Positions 19,301 to 26,897 of a stretch of 38,265 nt of DNA are shown piece by piece (position 1 is the stretch's first letter; each line of letters starts with the position of its first letter). The notes beneath the pieces are model-generated. The model was not told where the DNA came from. It saw only the letters and a list, made by a program, of their open reading frames with translations, and searched no databases. A program made the position numbers and the translations under genes. The stretch is taken from the NCBI GenBank assembly GCA_016780825.1, contig JADHLF010000021.1:1-38265 (forward strand). The letters are read 5' to 3'. This stretch comes from Planktomarina sp. Its GTDB lineage: Bacteria > Pseudomonadota > Alphaproteobacteria > Rhodobacterales > Rhodobacteraceae.

Positions 19301-19785
19301 TCGATTACATGGGCCGTCACCGAACCTACGGCCCTGTGCGCGTGCTGCCGACTCAAACTTTCTTTTATGGCATGCAGCCCGGTGAGGAGATCACCGCTGA
19401 GATCGACCCGGGCAAAACCCTTGAGATCTTGCTGCAAGCTGTCGGCGAGACCAATGAAGCGGGCGATGCGCGGGTGTTTTTTGAGCTGAACGGGCAACCC
19501 CGTGTGATCCGCGTGCCCAATCGCAAGGTGAAATCCACAACCGCCGCCCGGCCCAAAGCAGAACATGGAAACCCCAATCACATCGGGGCGCCCATGCCGG
19601 GCGTTGTGGCCTCTGTGGCAGTGCTGACCGGAGCGCGGGTGCGCGCTGGGGATTTGTTGCTGACCATTGAGGCGATGAAAATGGAGACCGGCCTGCATGC
19701 GGAACGCGACGCGGTCATCAAAGCCCTGCATGTCACCCCCGGCGCGCAGATTGACGCCAAGGATTTGCTCATCGAATTTGAATAA
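16345..19785 (+). CDS. pyc: Pyruvate carboxylase
   Basis: Biotin enzyme that makes oxaloacetate from pyruvate and bicarbonate, an anaplerotic reaction important in roseobacters that also use it for CO2 fixation. It has 1146 residues, full length, with three modules: a biotin carboxylase domain (about 1-450; KKILIANRGEIAIRI at the start, ATP-grasp region with SWGGGGRGMR), a carboxyltransferase barrel (about 530-850; TDTTMRDGHQSL, then FHTHDTSG with the metal ligands), and a C-terminal biotinyl domain with EAMKMETG, whose lysine carries biotin. The start at 16345 has GAGGA eight bases upstream. Confidence 0.97.
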   Translation: MAEFKKILIANRGEIAIRIMRAANELGKRTVAVYAEEDKLGLHRFKADEAYKIGEGLGPVAAYLSIDEILRVTKACGADAIHPGYGLLSENPDFVDACTAAGIAFIGPKAETMRQLGDKASARRVAIEAQVPVVPATEVLGNDMDAIRAEAAKIGYPLMLKASWGGGGRGMRPIRNAEELEEKVLEGRREAEAAFGNGEGYLERMIQRARHVEVQILGDKFGDIYHLYERDCSVQRRNQKVVERAPAPYLTEAQRAEICALGKKICAHVNYECAGTVEFLMDMDSQEFYFIEVNPRVQVEHTVTEEVTGIDIVRAQILIAEGKSLAEATGTACQDDVRLDGHAIQCRVTTEDPSNNFIPDYGRITAYRGATGMGIRLDGGTAYSGAVITRYYDSLLEKVTAWAPTPEAAIARMDRALREFRIRGVSTNIAFVENLLKHPTFLNYEYTTSFIDTTPDLFKFSKRRDRATKILTYIADITVNGHPETQDRVRPSNDVKPPKAPILAGDRTQGTKDILTARGPKGLAEWMKAQDRLLLTDTTMRDGHQSLLATRMRSHDMVKIAPAYAAGLPGLFSVECWGGATFDVAYRFLQECPWQRLRDLRAAMPNIMTQMLLRASNGVGYTNYPDNVVQFFVRQAAQTGVDVFRVFDSLNWVENMRVAMDAVIEADRVCEGTICYTGDILNPDRAKYDLKYYVSMAKELEAAGAHVLGLKDMAGLLKPAAAKALIGALKQEVGLPIHFHTHDTSGISGATVLAAADAGVDAVDTAMDAFAGGTSQPALGSIVEALAHTERDTGLDIAEIRKISGYWEHVRAQYSAFESGLQAPASEVYLHEMPGGQFTNLKAQARSMGLEERWEDVAQTYADVNQMFGDIVKVTPSSKVVGDMALMMVSQGLTRAEVEDPARDVAFPDSVVDMMRGNLGQPPGGFPAGISAKVLKGQPPMTERPGKSMPAADLEALRAEVSAVLEGKQVDDEDLNGYLMYPKVFLDYMGRHRTYGPVRVLPTQTFFYGMQPGEEITAEIDPGKTLEILLQAVGETNEAGDARVFFELNGQPRVIRVPNRKVKSTTAARPKAEHGNPNHIGAPMPGVVASVAVLTGARVRAGDLLLTIEAMKMETGLHAERDAVIKALHVTPGAQIDAKDLLIEFE

Positions 19786-19811
19786 ATAAATCGCGCCATG
19801 TGGAGGGCCCT

Positions 19812-20621
19812 ATGACTGTAAAACTCCTATTGATGTCCGACATTCACATTACCGAGCCGGGCACACAGATCATTGGTTTAGATCCATCGGACCGGTTTCG
19901 GCGCTGCTTGGCCCATGCCGCCCAGCATCATGCCGATGCCGCCCATCTTTTCATTATGGGCGATTTGACCCATCACGGCGGCATGGAGCAATATAAGGCT
20001 TTAAAACAATGCCTTGCGGATCAACCTTTTCCCGTCACGCTCATGCTGGGCAATCATGACCGGCGCAAGCCCTTTGCCGAAGTCTTCCCAGAGTTTGACA
20101 CCGGGTTTCGCCAAGGCCGTCACAGCTTTGGCGACACCGATGTGCTCTATCTCGACACGCTGGATGAACAGGCCAGCGACCGGCACAGCGGGCACCTTTG
20201 CCACGAGCGTCTAAGCTGGTTGAAAACCGAGCTGGCGTCGGGCAAAGGCCCGGTGATCGTCTTATCGCATCACCACATGCTGCGCTCTGGCTTTGATGGG
20301 ATGGATGCCATCCACCTCAGAAATGGCACCGAAGTGGCGAATATAATCGCCGCCTCCGGGCGCTGCCAGATGGTGATCAACGGCCATATTCACCGCATTA
20401 TCGTCTCATCCTATCGCGGGGTGACCCACGCGATGATCAAAAGCCCCTGCCATCAAATGCCGATGGTTCTGGGCGCGGGCGCCTCGAGCCTCTCGGTCGC
20501 GGAACCGGGTGGCTATGGGGTTTTACTTTTGGATCCAATCGCGCCGCTGCTGCATCATGTGGATGTCGACCTGCCCGAATGTCCCGTCGCATTCGACACG
20601 GAATCCGAAAGTAAGCTCTAG
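19812..20621 (+). CDS. Metallophosphoesterase, GpdQ/CpdA-like phosphodiesterase
   Basis: A 269-residue calcineurin-like phosphoesterase. The metal-binding motifs appear in order: MSDIH (8-12), MGDLTHHG, GNHDRR, SHHHM and NGHIHR, giving a complete dinuclear metal site. Members of this group hydrolyse cyclic AMP or glycerophosphodiesters, and sequence alone does not separate the two. The ATG at 19812 follows TGGAGGG; an in-frame GTG upstream is less likely. It begins 26 bases after pyc and is probably co-transcribed with it. Confidence 0.88.
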   Translation: MTVKLLLMSDIHITEPGTQIIGLDPSDRFRRCLAHAAQHHADAAHLFIMGDLTHHGGMEQYKALKQCLADQPFPVTLMLGNHDRRKPFAEVFPEFDTGFRQGRHSFGDTDVLYLDTLDEQASDRHSGHLCHERLSWLKTELASGKGPVIVLSHHHMLRSGFDGMDAIHLRNGTEVANIIAASGRCQMVINGHIHRIIVSSYRGVTHAMIKSPCHQMPMVLGAGASSLSVAEPGGYGVLLLDPIAPLLHHVDVDLPECPVAFDTESESKL

Positions 20622-20668
20622 CAAAGCGACCCAAGCAAAATAATCTGCCAATTATGGCATTTTACCCC

Positions 20669-20697
20669 TTGCAGGACAAAGCCACTGGGGCTATTTC
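20669..20697 (+). promoter_or_regulatory. Predicted promoter of tRNA-Gly
   Basis: TTGCAG (20669-20674) and TATTTC (20692-20697) are separated by 17 bases and end 17 bases before the tRNA 5' end. Confidence 0.5.
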
Positions 20698-20714
20698 AGC
20701 CTCACCAAACGGAT

Positions 20715-20789
20715 GCGGGCGTAGCTCAGGGGTAGAGCATAACCTTGCCAAGGTTAGGGTCGAGAGTTCGAATCTCTTCGCCCGCTCCA
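20715..20789 (+). tRNA. tRNA-Gly (anticodon GCC)
   Basis: A complete cloverleaf: acceptor stem GCGGGCG with CGCCCGC, standard T8 and a D arm with the conserved GTAGCTCAG start, anticodon loop TTGCCAA with GCC, T-arm with GTTCGAATC, and an encoded CCA. An intrinsic terminator follows 13 bases later, so it is a single-gene unit. Confidence 0.97.
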
Positions 20790-20802
20790 ATTGGTCAAAA
20801 GG

Positions 20803-20826
20803 CCCGCTCCCAACGCGGGTTTTTTT
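20803..20826 (+). terminator. Intrinsic terminator of tRNA-Gly
   Basis: A CCCGC/GCGGG stem (20803-20807 and 20815-20819) with a 7-base loop, followed by seven T. Confidence 0.85.
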
Positions 20827-20976
20827 ATGCCTCATGGCAGGCGCATATTTCCCGCTTATTTGCATCACCCATGCCCCCAGAGCCCATGAGATCCCCTAAG
20901 GGTCATGCACTCAGCACATAGCGGCAATGCAGCATTATATATTGTTGCATCGCAGCATTTTGCGCTATCAAAGCCT

Positions 20977-21041
20977 CAGCTAGAATTTCCTCCCGAAATC
21001 GAAGCATAGACTGGCGGTACCCTTTGGTACCGCCTTTTTTT
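20977..21041 (+). ncRNA. Candidate small RNA upstream of hisB
   Basis: The 350-base gap between tRNA-Gly and hisB has no convincing ORF but ends in a very strong terminator (21013-21041). About 40 bases before it is a small hairpin ATTTC-CTCCC-GAAAT (20985-20999), whose loop is complementary to the Shine-Dalgarno core. A promoter-like pair TTGTTG (20942-20947) and CTATCA (20965-20970) with 17-base spacing would start an RNA of about 65 bases. This resembles the C-rich-loop sRNAs of alphaproteobacteria (CcsR and cuckoo-type RNAs). Expression is not shown by the sequence. Otherwise it could be a terminator of a longer transcript. Confidence 0.45.
21013..21041 (+). terminator. Strong intrinsic terminator
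   Basis: A perfect 9-bp stem, GGCGGTACC (21013-21021) with GGTACCGCC (21026-21034), with a 4-base loop and seven T after it. No gene ends just before it, which is why a small RNA is suspected here. Confidence 0.9.
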
Positions 21042-21148
21042 GTCAAAAACCCTTGGCCAGCCACAGCTGCGCGGCAGTTGGTCACGGCTTGCCCCTTCTC
21101 AACAGGCCGCAAGCCGATTATAAGGCCTCTGAACATAAAGGGTAGACC

Positions 21149-21736
21149 ATGCGCAAAGTCCACATTTCCCGCGATACGGCAGAGACCAAAATCTCAGTCG
21201 AGCTCAATCTCGATGGCAGCGGCCTCTACGACAATCAGACCGGCGTCGGCTTTTTCGATCACATGCTCGATCAATTGGCGCGTCATGCGTTGATGGATAT
21301 GACCGTGCGTTGCAGCGGAGATTTGCACATTGATGACCATCACACAGTCGAGGATGTGGGCATCGCCTTGGGCCAGGCCCTCACCCAGGCCCTCGGCGAC
21401 AAACGCGGCATTCGGCGTTACGGCGATTGCCTGCTGGCTATGGATGACGCATTGGTGCGCTGCGCGCTTGATCTTTCGGGCCGTCCCTATTTGGTTTGGT
21501 CTCTTGATATGCCAACCCAAAAAATCGGCACCTTCGACACAGAATTGGTGCGTGAATTTTTTCAGGCCTTCTCGACTCATGGCGGCATTACCCTGCATGT
21601 CGACAAATTGCATGGCATAAATAGTCACCATATTGCGGAGGCGGCCTTTAAATCTGTCGCCCGCGCGCTGCGCGAAGCGCTGGAAACCGATCCACGCAAG
21701 TCTGATGCGATTCCTTCGACCAAGGGCAGCCTCTAA
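21149..21736 (+). CDS. hisB: Imidazoleglycerol-phosphate dehydratase
   Basis: Dehydrates imidazole glycerol phosphate in histidine synthesis. A monofunctional enzyme of 195 residues, without the phosphatase half found in E. coli. The metal-binding histidine motifs GVGFFDHMLDQLARH (about 32-46) and DDHHTVEDVGIALGQAL (about 63-79) are intact, and NSHHIAEAAFKS repeats the pattern near the C-terminus. It is the first gene of hisBHAFE. Confidence 0.97.
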   Translation: MRKVHISRDTAETKISVELNLDGSGLYDNQTGVGFFDHMLDQLARHALMDMTVRCSGDLHIDDHHTVEDVGIALGQALTQALGDKRGIRRYGDCLLAMDDALVRCALDLSGRPYLVWSLDMPTQKIGTFDTELVREFFQAFSTHGGITLHVDKLHGINSHHIAEAAFKSVARALREALETDPRKSDAIPSTKGSL

Positions 21737-21740
21737 GCTC

Positions 21741-22379
21741 ATGCTGACAGCCTTAATCGATTATGAGAGCGGAAATCTACATTCAGCGCAAAAAGCCTTT
21801 GAGCGCATGGCGGCAGAATTGCCCAATGAAGAGGTCATTGTCACTTCCGATCCTGAGATGCTACGCCGTGCGGACCGACTGGTCTTGCCCGGTGATGGCG
21901 CCTTTCCCGCCTGCAAAGCGGCCTTGGTGGAAAAAACTGGCCTCTATGAAGCCCTGCTCGAGGCCGTAGAAGACGACGCCAAACCTTTTTTGGGTATTTG
22001 CGTTGGAATGCAGATGATGGCGAGCTTCGGCCATGAATATCAAACCACCCCCGGCTTAGATTGGATCGCGGGACATATCCGGCCTATTCAACCGAGAGAT
22101 CCCAGCCTGAAAGTGCCGCATATGGGCTGGAACGATCTGGTGATTACGGGCGCGCACCCGGTGCTGGAGGGGCTGAAAAATGGCGATCACGCTTATTTTG
22201 TGCATTCCTATCACTTTGTCCTTCAGGACGTGACCCAGAGATTGGCACATGTGGACTATGACGGTGAAATCTCTGCAATTGTCAGCTCCGGCACACGCAT
22301 CGGCATGCAGTTTCATCCTGAGAAAAGCCAAAGCACCGGGCTTCGCCTGATCTCAAATTTTCTCAATTGGCGCCCCTAA
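21741..22379 (+). CDS. hisH: Imidazole glycerol phosphate synthase, glutaminase subunit
   Basis: Class I glutamine amidotransferase that supplies ammonia to HisF. It has 212 residues from the ATG at 21741, four bases after the hisB stop; the upstream in-frame extension overlaps hisB and is not used. The nucleophile is Cys87 in FLGICVGMQMM, and the His-Glu pair is in MQFHPEKSQ near the C-terminus. IDYESGNLHS at the start is typical. Confidence 0.96.
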   Translation: MLTALIDYESGNLHSAQKAFERMAAELPNEEVIVTSDPEMLRRADRLVLPGDGAFPACKAALVEKTGLYEALLEAVEDDAKPFLGICVGMQMMASFGHEYQTTPGLDWIAGHIRPIQPRDPSLKVPHMGWNDLVITGAHPVLEGLKNGDHAYFVHSYHFVLQDVTQRLAHVDYDGEISAIVSSGTRIGMQFHPEKSQSTGLRLISNFLNWRP

Positions 22380-22408
22380 AGGCCCGACTTTACGCAAGGC
22401 GAGACCCT

Positions 22409-23125
22409 ATGATCCTTTATCCCGCAATTGACCTCAAAGACGGCCAAGCCGTGCGCCTATACAAAGGCGAAATGGACCAGGCCACTGTGTTCAACGACAG
22501 CCCGGCAGATCAAGCCCTGGCCTTTGAGCACGCGGGTTGTAGCTGGATCCATCTGGTGGATCTCAATGGGGCCTTTGCCGGCACACCCGTAAACGATGCC
22601 AGCGTGCGCGATATTCTCTCCAAGGTATCGGTGCCCTGCCAACTGGGCGGCGGAATACGCGACATGGCAACGATTGCGGCCTGGATTGATCTTGGCTTGT
22701 CACGCGTCATTCTCGGCACCGTGGCGGTTGAAAACCCGGCCTTGGTGCGCGAAGCCGCGAAGGCTTTTCCAGGGAAAATTGCCGTGGGGCTCGATGCCCG
22801 CGAGGGCCGCGTGGCGACCCGCGGCTGGGCCACAGAAACCGATATTATGGTAACCGATCTGGCCAAACAGTTTGAACAAGACGGCATCGCGGCGATTATC
22901 TACACAGATATTAACCGCGATGGCGCCATGGGCGGGCCAAATATCGCGGCCACAGAAGACTTGGCCCGCGCGGTATCTATCCCAGTCATCGCCTCAGGCG
23001 GGGTGTCAAGCCTGCAAGATTTGCGCGACCTGAAGGCCACCGGCGTGATCTCCGGAGCAATTTCAGGGCGGGCCCTCTATGATGGGGCAATTGATTTGCC
23101 GCAAGCATTGGCAGCGCTGGCATGA
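22409..23125 (+). CDS. hisA: ProFAR isomerase (phosphoribosylformimino-5-aminoimidazole carboxamide ribotide isomerase)
   Basis: TIM-barrel isomerase of the fourth step of histidine synthesis. It has 238 residues. YPAIDLKDGQAVRL at the N-terminus holds the general base Asp8. The phosphate-binding halves GGGIR and ASGGVSSLQDL and the acid region YTDINRDGAMGGPN are all present. The ATG at 22409 lies 29 bases after hisH. Confidence 0.96.
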   Translation: MILYPAIDLKDGQAVRLYKGEMDQATVFNDSPADQALAFEHAGCSWIHLVDLNGAFAGTPVNDASVRDILSKVSVPCQLGGGIRDMATIAAWIDLGLSRVILGTVAVENPALVREAAKAFPGKIAVGLDAREGRVATRGWATETDIMVTDLAKQFEQDGIAAIIYTDINRDGAMGGPNIAATEDLARAVSIPVIASGGVSSLQDLRDLKATGVISGAISGRALYDGAIDLPQALAALA

Positions 23126-23153
23126 CCGGCCAGGCGCGCACAGGAGGCAGTGC

Positions 23154-23915
23154 ATGCTAAAAACACGGATCATACCTTGCTTGGACGTGGCAGAGGGCCG
23201 CGTGGTGAAAGGGGTGAATTTTGTCGATTTGGTCGATGCAGGCGACCCGGTCGAGGCGGCGCGGGCCTATGATGCGGCCGGGGCCGATGAATTGTGCTTT
23301 CTTGATATCAAAGCCACCCATGAAAACCGCGGCACGCTGTTTGATCTGGCGCGGCGCACAGCGGAGCAATGTTTCATGCCGCTGACCGTTGGTGGCGGGG
23401 TGCGCAGCCCGGCGGATGTGCGCAACCTCTTATTGGCAGGCGCCGATAAGGTCAGTTTTAATTCTGCCGCCGTGGCAGATCCCGATGTCATCGCTCAATC
23501 TGCCAATCATTTTGGCAGCCAATGTATTGTGGTGGCCATAGACGCCAAAACCGTTGCGCCCGGCAAATGGGAAATTTTCACCCATGGCGGGCGGCGCGCC
23601 ACCGGGATCGATGCGATAGAATTTGCCCGAACAGTGGTCTCAAAGGGCGCGGGTGAAATATTGCTCACCTCAATGGATCGCGACGGCACGCGTGCGGGCT
23701 TCAACCTGCCCCTGACCCGTGCCATCTCGGATGCGGTTTCAGTGCCTGTGATCGCTTCGGGAGGGGTGGGGAATTTGGATCACCTCGTTGAAGGGGTCAC
23801 CCAAGGGGGGGCGAGTGCTGTCTTGGCCGCTTCGATTTTCCATTTTGGAGATTTTACCATTCAAGAGGCCAAAGCCCATATGGCCGCAGCTGGAATTCCG
23901 ATGAGGATGTCATGA
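23154..23915 (+). CDS. hisF: Imidazole glycerol phosphate synthase, cyclase subunit
   Basis: Cyclase partner of HisH; makes imidazole glycerol phosphate and AICAR. It has 253 residues. RIIPCLDVAEGRVVKGVNF (5-23) holds the catalytic Asp11, and CIVVAIDAK holds the second catalytic aspartate. GGGVRS and ASGGVGNLDH are the phosphate-binding loops. The start at 23154 has AGGAGG upstream. It overlaps hisE by four bases (ATGA). Confidence 0.97.
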   Translation: MLKTRIIPCLDVAEGRVVKGVNFVDLVDAGDPVEAARAYDAAGADELCFLDIKATHENRGTLFDLARRTAEQCFMPLTVGGGVRSPADVRNLLLAGADKVSFNSAAVADPDVIAQSANHFGSQCIVVAIDAKTVAPGKWEIFTHGGRRATGIDAIEFARTVVSKGAGEILLTSMDRDGTRAGFNLPLTRAISDAVSVPVIASGGVGNLDHLVEGVTQGGASAVLAASIFHFGDFTIQEAKAHMAAAGIPMRMS

Positions 23916-24217
23916 TATTACACGAGCTGGAACAGACCATCATTGCGCGCAAATCCGCAGACCCCAGCAGCAGCTGGACGGCGCAACTCTTGTCAAAGGG
24001 CCCGGACAAATGCGCCGAGAAATTTGGGGAAGAGGCTGTTGAAGCGCTCATTGAGGCAGTCAAAGGCGATCACGCAGCGCTCACATCGGAGGCGGCCGAT
24101 GTGCTCTACCACCTGCTGGTGATGCTGGCCTCTCGCGATGTCGCCTTGGACGATGTTTTTGCAGAGCTGTCCCGCCGCACAGAGCAGTCCGGTCTCGAAG
24201 AAAAAGCCCGTCGTTAG
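23912..24217 (+). CDS. hisE: Phosphoribosyl-ATP pyrophosphatase
   Basis: Hydrolyses phosphoribosyl-ATP in the second step of histidine synthesis. It has 101 residues and is monofunctional, not fused to HisI. SWTAQLLSKGPDKCAEKFGEEAVEALIEA and ADVLYHLLVML carry the metal-binding Glu/Asp pattern of the MazG-like fold. Last gene of the operon; its stop overlaps the convergent rlmB stop by four bases. Confidence 0.95.
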   Translation: MILHELEQTIIARKSADPSSSWTAQLLSKGPDKCAEKFGEEAVEALIEAVKGDHAALTSEAADVLYHLLVMLASRDVALDDVFAELSRRTEQSGLEEKARR

Positions 24218-25005
24218 GCCCGTTCGCCAGATTGGCGGGTGACGGCATAAAGACCCACGGCCGCCGCATTGGAGACGTTGAGGGAGCCAAATCCGCCCGC
24301 CGCTGAAATTTTCACGAGGGCATCACAGGTATCTTTCGTGCGATCCCGCAAGCCCGGCCCTTCAGCGCCAAGCACCAGAGCGGTTGGACCTTTGTGGCGG
24401 CCTAATGTGGCCTCCAGTGTTGCCTCGGCTTCCCCATCCAATCCAAAGACGAAATAGCCCATGGTCTTGAGCCGCTCCATGGTATCGGCAAGATTTTGCA
24501 CCCTAAGATACGGCTGGCGCTCCAATGCGCCGCTTGCCGTTTTGGCCAAGGCGCCGGTCTCTGGTGCGGAATGACGATGCGGCGCAATGACCGCTGCGGC
24601 GCCAAAGACCTCGGCCGAGCGCAAAATCGCCCCCACGTTATGGGGATCTGTCACCCGATCAAGCAGCAATATCACAGGCGCCTCGCCAGGTCGCACCGCG
24701 GCCACCTCGCTCAAGGGGCCCCAGTCCAGCGCTTTTACCTCCAAAGCGGCGCCTTGATGCACTGATTGCGGGTCAATAGGCGCGGAAAATTTGCGGGGAT
24801 CTTCAATCTCGGGCTCAATCCCCGCCTCTGCGATGGCCTCCCCCAGACGGTCACAGGCGTTTTTGGTCACGAGCAAGCGCAGCTTGACCCTCTTTGGGTT
24901 CAATAGCGCATCACGCACCGCATGAATGCCAAAAAGCCAAATGGTTTCCGCCGCGGCCGCGCGTTTTTCACGTTCTTTTTGAACAATCCATGTGGGTTTT
25001 TTCAT
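24214..25005 (-). CDS. rlmB: 23S rRNA (guanosine(2251)-2'-O)-methyltransferase, TrmH/SpoU family
   Basis: SPOUT methyltransferase that modifies G2251 in the P-loop of 23S rRNA. It has 263 residues from the ATG at 25005 (MKKPTWIVQ); the upstream in-frame extension is not protein-like. IWLFGIHAVRDALLNP is the start of the substrate-binding domain. The trefoil-knot motifs are DRVTDPHNVGAILRSAEVFG, VLGAEGPGL and SLNVSNAAAVGLYA. It could act on a different RNA position of the same family, but the LFGIHAV start favours RlmB. Confidence 0.92.
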   Translation of the reverse strand: MKKPTWIVQKEREKRAAAAETIWLFGIHAVRDALLNPKRVKLRLLVTKNACDRLGEAIAEAGIEPEIEDPRKFSAPIDPQSVHQGAALEVKALDWGPLSEVAAVRPGEAPVILLLDRVTDPHNVGAILRSAEVFGAAAVIAPHRHSAPETGALAKTASGALERQPYLRVQNLADTMERLKTMGYFVFGLDGEAEATLEATLGRHKGPTALVLGAEGPGLRDRTKDTCDALVKISAAGGFGSLNVSNAAAVGLYAVTRQSGERA

Positions 25006-25215
25006 CTGTTTTCCGATCCTGGCCGCTGGGGCCTTATGCAGCGCTGGCTCGGCAAAGCGCAAGAGACTTTCTATTGCATTCTCAGCAAATATTATACGAT
25101 CCACACCCCGCCCCGCTGTGCAGTCTGGGACCATTGGGGAGACATACTGTCGCGAAATCACCTGAAAATCCAGGGCATTTCGGCACCCACGCAGTCCGCG
25201 GTCTGAGCGATACTG

Positions 25216-26304
25216 CTAGGACTGTTTCAGCTTTCGCGATATCCGGTTCTCGGCCCGCCCCGCGCGCCTAAGTGCCCAGCGGTAGGTCACCACAAATAGG
25301 GCCACAAAGCCCGCAAAAGCAATCAATGCCGCGCCCGTTTGCGTTCTAAACACAACGGCCACCACCATCAGAACCACGGCCATTGGCAAAATAATCAGCG
25401 TGCCCAGTGGGTTGGTGACATGCCTTCTGGAGCGGGTAAAAAATTGAATTTCCAAAAATCGCATGACCATCTGGTGAAAATGCAACCGATCCGGCTGGCC
25501 TATCGGTTTTCCGGATCTCTTGCGGCGCATCATCGACAGCAACATATCGGTGATTGGCCAAAGAAAGATCAACAGAAGGGCCAAGGGTGAAATTTCCGGA
25601 TGTCTGTTCATAAGCAGAAGCGCAATCCAGGCCAAAACATGCCCCAAGGTATAGGCTCCGGCGTCACCAAGAAATATTTTTCCCAATGGAAAATTCCAAA
25701 ATAAAACGCCCGTGGTCGCACCGATCAGAAGTATCAGCAGATTAAACACCGCTGTGTCATTCACGTTCAAGGCAATAATGGCCATCGTGAGCGCAGCACA
25801 GATCGTCCAGCAGATGGACAATCCATTCAACCCATCCATCAAGTTGACCGCACGGCATATTCCGCCGCTGACTGCGATGGTGATGATGATAGAGACGAGG
25901 CTGATGCTGGTCAGCAGCCCAAGACCCGGAAAGTCCACATAGGGGACCCAATAGCCAAATAGCATCACAGCCAGAGCCGCTGAAACCAAAGATGCCAATA
26001 GCCGCTGAGTGGGGCTAATATCGAAGCCAATATCCTCGCCCAGGCCACCCAAAAATACCGGAATGGAGGAGATCAGCATCCAAAAACCCAATTGCCGGGC
26101 TTGCTCATCGAGTAAAAAAATGCCGGGCAATATGCCCGCAAGTATGGCCACGCCGCCCAGTCGGGGCGTCGGAAAATGATGCGATGATTGAACCGCCGAG
26201 CCGGAATGTCCCTTTGCGGTGAAACGAATATGAAATGGTTTGGTGACATAAATAGCAAAGCCAGCTACCAAAGAAATAGCCCATGCAAATATAAAAAGAC
26301 TCAT
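25216..26304 (-). CDS. WecA/TagO-like undecaprenyl-phosphate sugar-1-phosphate transferase
   Basis: Polytopic membrane protein of 362 residues (about ten hydrophobic segments) in the MraY/WecA glycosyltransferase-4 family, which starts lipid-linked O-antigen or capsule synthesis. Visible motifs are PRLGGVAILAG (about 48-58), CRAVNLMDGLNGLS with the conserved NxxDGxxG, and FLGDAGAYTLGH. The first acidic motif reads GGLGEDIGFDISP, with Glu-Asp where MraY has Asp-Asp; this is common in the WecA-like branch. It lies near the exporter and Wzz genes, fitting an EPS role. The donor sugar is unknown. Confidence 0.9.
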   Translation of the reverse strand: MSLFIFAWAISLVAGFAIYVTKPFHIRFTAKGHSGSAVQSSHHFPTPRLGGVAILAGILPGIFLLDEQARQLGFWMLISSIPVFLGGLGEDIGFDISPTQRLLASLVSAALAVMLFGYWVPYVDFPGLGLLTSISLVSIIITIAVSGGICRAVNLMDGLNGLSICWTICAALTMAIIALNVNDTAVFNLLILLIGATTGVLFWNFPLGKIFLGDAGAYTLGHVLAWIALLLMNRHPEISPLALLLIFLWPITDMLLSMMRRKRSGKPIGQPDRLHFHQMVMRFLEIQFFTRSRRHVTNPLGTLIILPMAVVLMVVAVVFRTQTGAALIAFAGFVALFVVTYRWALRRAGRAENRISRKLKQS

Positions 26305-26371
26305 TGAAAAATCCGACTAAAAAATCATTGGCACTAAAAACAACAACAAAATATTTTGGTATTAAGTTAAG

Positions 26372-26397
26372 TAATAGTGTCATTATGACACCTATTA
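26372..26397. promoter_or_regulatory. Near-perfect palindrome, possible operator
   Basis: In the AT-rich gap between the WecA-like gene and the divergent VanZ-like gene is a 15-base palindrome, GTGTCATTATGACAC, extended on both sides by TAATA and CTATTA to about 26 bases with a single unmatched base. A regulator of the divergent EPS-related genes is a natural guess. No known consensus is recognised. Confidence 0.45.
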
Positions 26398-26525
26398 ACA
26401 AAAAATGACATAGGAAAATCCAGAAATTTCCAAAGATTTTTCGTTTAATTCGGCTTGAGTTTTAAATTAGCGTTGCGCTGCGAACGCTGATAAGATCGCT
26501 TGGCTGCACAAAGGACACCGCCCCA

Positions 26526-26891
26526 ATGAATGTCACCAAAACAATTCAAGATCTCTATTTGGACGTGATGGTCACTGGCTTGTTATTTGTGACCATTGCT
26601 GGCCTTATGCTGGTCTCTGTGCCGCAACTGCCCTCCGCGTCGAGCCATGATAAGTTGTATCACGGTGTTGCTTTTATGGCTTTGACCTTTCCAATCTGCT
26701 GTTTTCGACCAAGCGGCAGCGTGATCATCTTGAGCCTTGCAGCGCTTTTTGGCGCGATGATTGAAATTCTCCAGCCCTTGGTTGGTCGCCACGGGGATAT
26801 TATGGATTTTTGGGCCGATGTCCTTGGCATATGTTTAGGGTGGGGTCTGGCACAGGGTTATCGGCGCTTAAGTTTTGGCGCGCGCAAATAA
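26526..26891 (+). CDS. VanZ-like small membrane protein
   Basis: A 121-residue protein with three to four hydrophobic segments. SHDKLYHGVAFMALTF (about 40-55) and GDIMDFWADVLGICLG (about 90-105) are the VanZ-family pattern. VanZ-like proteins are often found beside polysaccharide genes, but their biochemical role is not settled. It diverges from the WecA-like gene and converges with the secreted-protein gene seven bases away. Confidence 0.85.
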   Translation: MNVTKTIQDLYLDVMVTGLLFVTIAGLMLVSVPQLPSASSHDKLYHGVAFMALTFPICCFRPSGSVIILSLAALFGAMIEILQPLVGRHGDIMDFWADVLGICLGWGLAQGYRRLSFGARK

Positions 26892-26897
26892 ACCAAA

